DNA from: Sphingopyxis microcysteis
GTDB lineage: Bacteria; Pseudomonadota; Alphaproteobacteria; Sphingomonadales; Sphingomonadaceae
Direction: 5' to 3'
Assembly: GCF_012274265.1 (NCBI RefSeq)
Contig: NZ_JAANYY010000004.1
Location: forward strand, 310,001-374,000
DNA: 64,000 nt
Numbering within the stretch: position 1 is the stretch's first letter; each line of letters starts with the position of its first letter. The notes below the pieces were generated by a model that was given only the letters and a program-made list of their open reading frames with translations, was not told the origin of the DNA and did no database searches. Below are positions 60,809 through 64,000 of the stretch, piece after piece. The position numbers and the translations under genes are program-made.

Positions 60809-63800
60809 TTACCCCGCCTCGTCGTTCGCCAACCGCGATGCCGGGATCAGCGGCCCGTCGCACACGCGCTTCAGCAGGTCGGCCTGCGCCGGTTCCAGCT
60901 CGACGAGCAACCCCAGCACGTTCAGCACGTTAATCAACTCGCTTGTATATTCGCTCAGCCAATGGTCGGGCTGAATATCGCCCAGCGGCGACGGCTTGCG
61001 GCGGTCGCCGATCTGCGGCCGCTCGCGGTCCTTCTTGCGGTAACTGAACCACTGGCGCAGCACCTGCTTGCCCGACACTTCATAGGCCCAGACGGCGGGC
61101 GGCACATGGTCGATAAAGCCGGTGCCGATTTTCAGCTGCTGCAATTCGGGATCATAATCGATGCTGTCGGGAAAACCCTCGGGTGTCGCGGGAATCGCGC
61201 CATCCTTTGGGATCGTCGGGCGGCGCCCCTCGGGCATGCGCGGCGGTCCCGCCGGGTGCCCGTCGGCAAAACGCTCGCCGAAACTGTGCAGCCATATCAC
61301 CTCGCGCCCCAGCTTGGCCGCCTCGGCGAACAGCGCCGCATCGGCGGTCAGCGGCACGCGCAGGCCGGGGCGTACCAGATCATCGCGGAAGGTTTCGACA
61401 TAGGCCGGGTGCGCGAGCAGCGCCGCGACATAGGCAAAGACATCGACCGGATCGACCGGCGCGCCGTGGGCTCGCGCGAGTTCGGCAAGTATGTCCGGCG
61501 CGATATTGGCGTCGGTCGCGGCGGCGTCTTTCCAGAGGGCGAAGACGCGGCCGCCGAAAGAACCGCGATAATGACTGAGGTCTGGAATAAGCGACGTGAA
61601 AGAGAGTCCGGGACCGCCCGTGGGACTGTGGGACATTAATGCCGTGAGATAAACTTGGCTGCTGCTATGGTTCTTCCAAATACTTGGATTAGGCTGATTG
61701 ATGAGCCGCGCGTCAGGAATCATGAACTGTCGATCAAACGAGCGATAGCCGATCAAAATCGGGGTTACCAAATGCGGAATTTCGCCTCGTGCGATCATTG
61801 CGCCGATTGCTTCCGTCGGCTCTTGGTGCGGCGCTAATCCACTGGCAGGCTTGTCGATATGGCGATCACCGGCGAGACCGTTTCGCAAATGCGGATGGAA
61901 CAAGTCGCGCCGTTTTTCAGCGTTCGGCTCTCGCACCAATTTATCCCACCGGTTATATAGAGAAGCGGCGTCTGGTGCGATGATCCAAGTCCGACCGGGC
62001 ATGACGCCCGAACCACAGTCTCCGATGATGGAGTCTAACGGAACCATATCTGCCCATCCGCCAGAAAATTCCGGAAGAAACGGAGCTCGCCAACCTTTTG
62101 CTCCAGAATCCCATCCAACTGAATCGAGGGTTATGCGAGATAGTTCAGCGAACTTTTCGTCGCGAGATCCCTTGCCCAAGGCACGATATTTCACACTTGC
62201 TGGAACGTCAGAGCAGTTTGCAGGAGAGCGAGAAGCCAGAACGATGCAAACAGGTTGCTGAACGTCTTGGAAAATGCGCGTTGCCACTTCCGGCTGATGG
62301 CCTTCCGGCGAGCAATCCACTACCCAGATTTCGTCGCACTTGCTCCGCAAGTCGGACCGCATCATCTGAAAACCGGGGCCGTTCAGGAAACCGGCCGTAG
62401 TAATGTAGCACACGATCCCCGACAGATGCTCCTCGACCGGCGGCTGCAGGTCGCGACCGCCCGCGCCTTGTTCGAACACCTTCCACGCCGCCCAGCGCCA
62501 GAAATAGATATAGAGGTTGCGTAAATGCTTGGCGTGCGCGCCGACACCCCACGCGGCGGGGGGCTGCCAGTCGTTCAGCGGCGCGGCGCGGTTGCCCGAC
62601 CCGCTTTCGACCCAGCTGCCCTTGCCCTTGGCCTTTTCCTTATATGGCGGATTGCCGATCACCACCGTGATCGGCTGCGACCGCTTGATCTCGTTCGCTT
62701 CGCGCCGCGACCGCGACAATTCGCGATAAATGCCGGTGCCGCTTTCGAACTCGGCGTGCGGATCGCCCAGCGTGTCGGTTACGAACAGCCGCGGGCTGCC
62801 CGCCGCACCATATTCGATCATCTCGGCCAGCATCCGCAATTGCGCGACGGCAAAGGCACCGAATTGCAGCTCGAATCCGATCAGCCTTTGCGCGATCGCG
62901 GTCATCGCCGGGCCAACCGCGCCCGCGCCTTGATCGTTCTCGATCGTCGCCGCAATCTGGCGCATCACGCCCAGCAGGAATGTGCCCGATCCCATCGCCG
63001 GATCGGCGACATGCACTTCGGGTCCGGCCAACCCCTGCGGCACCGCAAAGCGTGCCGACGATTTTAGTGCCTCGTCGCACAATCGCACCATCGTCTGCAC
63101 GACCTCGGGTGGGGTGTAATAACTTCCCGTCTTCTTGCGCAGGCTGTTGTCGTAAACCTCCAGAAAATGCTCATAGAAATAGAGCCAGGCCTCGGGATCG
63201 CCCTTGGACACCTTCGACCAGTCAACCACGTCCAGCACGCGCAGCATCGTGTCGAGCGAGGTGACCAGCACCGGCCCCTGCTGGTCGGTGAGCAGGCGCA
63301 GCGCGACGCCGATCAGCGTGTTGGTTTCGCCCAGTTCGCGCGCAACATCAGCAAAACCTTCGGATAGTTTCAGCCCGCGCGATTTCGCCATCAACAGCCC
63401 GAACGTCACCGCCTGTGCATAGCCGTCGGCGAATTGCTCGTCGTTCGCTTCGGGGAACAACAGCCCGCGCCAATCGTCGCGCAGCTCGATCAGCGGCTGG
63501 CTGCCCCGCTCCATCTGTTCGATGACTTCGTCGCGCAGAAAGCGGCTGAGCCGCGCGGCGATGGCGGCGAGCTGGCGCGCATTGCGCGGCGCGATCGGTT
63601 CCCACGTCAGGAAATCGTGAACCAGCGTCAGCAGGCTTGCGGGTGCCTCGACCGCGCCGCCGTCGCTTTCAATATCGCCGGTCAATCGGACGACACCGCC
63701 TTGCAGCTCGCCGTCACGCCACAGCGAAAAACCATTGCCGTCGGTATAGATCAGGTTCGGCAGTGCCTTCAGCCGGTCCCACTGCGCCTTGTCATGCTTG

Positions 63801-64000
63801 TCCTTGAACTTGCGCGGGTCGGCGCCCTTGCCAGGTGCCTTGACTTCGACAAAGCCGATCAGCGCATTGTTCACCGTGACCGCATAGTCGGGCCGGGTTT
63901 TCAGGTCGGCGAGCGATGATTCACCGACCATGTGCATTTTCGCGGCGGGTGCGGCTTCGGCGGCAAGCGCAGTGAACAGGGTTTCGAGCGGTGCGCGCAG
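60809..64000 (-). CDS. Nuclease-methyltransferase restriction enzyme (type ISP/IIG-like), 5' end outside the window
   Basis: At least 1060 residues are visible; the frame stays open to the right edge. Near its N-terminus it has a PD-(D/E)xK nuclease pattern (RPDYAVTVNNALIGFVEVKA, catalytic D and E-x-K), then helical coupling segments, then an N6-adenine methyltransferase with motif I VADPAMGSGTFLLGVMRQIA and motif IV VVIGNPPYKEK, preceded by KTGSYYTPPEVVQTMVRLCD. The C-terminal third is a target-recognition region (ILIGYRSFDRQFMIPDARLI and following). No helicase motifs lie between nuclease and methyltransferase, unlike classical type ISP enzymes. It should cut and methylate DNA as a single polypeptide. 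Confidence 0.85.
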   Translation of the reverse strand: MRAPLETLFTALAAEAAPAAKMHMVGESSLADLKTRPDYAVTVNNALIGFVEVKAPGKGADPRKFKDKHDKAQWDRLKALPNLIYTDGNGFSLWRDGELQGGVVRLTGDIESDGGAVEAPASLLTLVHDFLTWEPIAPRNARQLAAIAARLSRFLRDEVIEQMERGSQPLIELRDDWRGLLFPEANDEQFADGYAQAVTFGLLMAKSRGLKLSEGFADVARELGETNTLIGVALRLLTDQQGPVLVTSLDTMLRVLDVVDWSKVSKGDPEAWLYFYEHFLEVYDNSLRKKTGSYYTPPEVVQTMVRLCDEALKSSARFAVPQGLAGPEVHVADPAMGSGTFLLGVMRQIAATIENDQGAGAVGPAMTAIAQRLIGFELQFGAFAVAQLRMLAEMIEYGAAGSPRLFVTDTLGDPHAEFESGTGIYRELSRSRREANEIKRSQPITVVIGNPPYKEKAKGKGSWVESGSGNRAAPLNDWQPPAAWGVGAHAKHLRNLYIYFWRWAAWKVFEQGAGGRDLQPPVEEHLSGIVCYITTAGFLNGPGFQMMRSDLRSKCDEIWVVDCSPEGHQPEVATRIFQDVQQPVCIVLASRSPANCSDVPASVKYRALGKGSRDEKFAELSRITLDSVGWDSGAKGWRAPFLPEFSGGWADMVPLDSIIGDCGSGVMPGRTWIIAPDAASLYNRWDKLVREPNAEKRRDLFHPHLRNGLAGDRHIDKPASGLAPHQEPTEAIGAMIARGEIPHLVTPILIGYRSFDRQFMIPDARLINQPNPSIWKNHSSSQVYLTALMSHSPTGGPGLSFTSLIPDLSHYRGSFGGRVFALWKDAAATDANIAPDILAELARAHGAPVDPVDVFAYVAALLAHPAYVETFRDDLVRPGLRVPLTADAALFAEAAKLGREVIWLHSFGERFADGHPAGPPRMPEGRRPTIPKDGAIPATPEGFPDSIDYDPELQQLKIGTGFIDHVPPAVWAYEVSGKQVLRQWFSYRKKDRERPQIGDRRKPSPLGDIQPDHWLSEYTSELINVLNVLGLLVELEPAQADLLKRVCDGPLIPASRLANDEAG

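Overview
The window is G+C-rich chromosomal DNA of an alphaproteobacterium, most likely a sphingomonad and plausibly Sphingopyxis-like. The reasons are an Entner-Doudoroff gene set (zwf, edd, eda), a Rhodobacter-type gene transfer agent (GTA) head-tail cluster, a polyhydroxyalkanoate depolymerase, wax ester synthase/DGAT-type lipid storage genes, and very many short palindromic intergenic repeats. Assignment to a genus is inference.

1-13062: GTA structural cluster on the + strand: portal, DUF6127, prohead protease, capsid, connector, tail terminator, major tail protein, two tail chaperones, tape measure, distal tail (DUF2460), DUF2163, NlpC/P60 and host-specificity proteins, then DUF2793. It looks decayed. 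The capsid carries an 11-bp tandem duplication and a compensating deletion, and the DUF2460 gene has a -1 frameshift. Six palindromic repeats have entered the cluster, one of them at the protease start, and no terminase is visible upstream. Genes elsewhere in the window look intact.

13193-24778: OmpA-type porin, lone ExbD, DUF1993 protein, ABC exporter, PhaZ, YkvA/DUF1232 protein, a dipeptide-epimerase homologue lacking catalytic residues, a PNPOx-like protein, an exported DJ-1 protein, and a response regulator/histidine kinase pair.

24812-35340: YdeP-like molybdopterin oxidoreductase with MobA and FdhD; a divergent thioredoxin-like/MarR-MOSC module with palindromic operators; GlpD; an exported M20 peptidase; and a MarR-S41 operon whose 32-bp palindrome abuts the start codon.

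35450-51729: zwf-edd-eda, then a neutral-lipid island (HAD-PlsC fusion, PlsB-like GPAT, WS/DGAT, DUF3336-patatin lipase, monoacylglycerol lipase-like hydrolase). A secreted protein of unknown function, another hydrolase and gpsA follow. Together with glpD, these genes cover glycerol-3-phosphate supply, acylation, storage and mobilisation.

51992-64000: small exported protein, TlpA-like lipoprotein divergent from and overlapping argH, a small LptM-like lipoprotein before lysA, a precorrin-2 dehydrogenase (CysG N-terminal) homologue, and a YVTN beta-propeller. Next come a 48-residue peptide gene with a strong ribosome binding site followed by two cupin-plus-HEAT-like proteins (a candidate undescribed peptide system), and a helicase-less nuclease-methyltransferase running off the right edge.

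I saw no tRNA, rRNA, CRISPR array or transposase.
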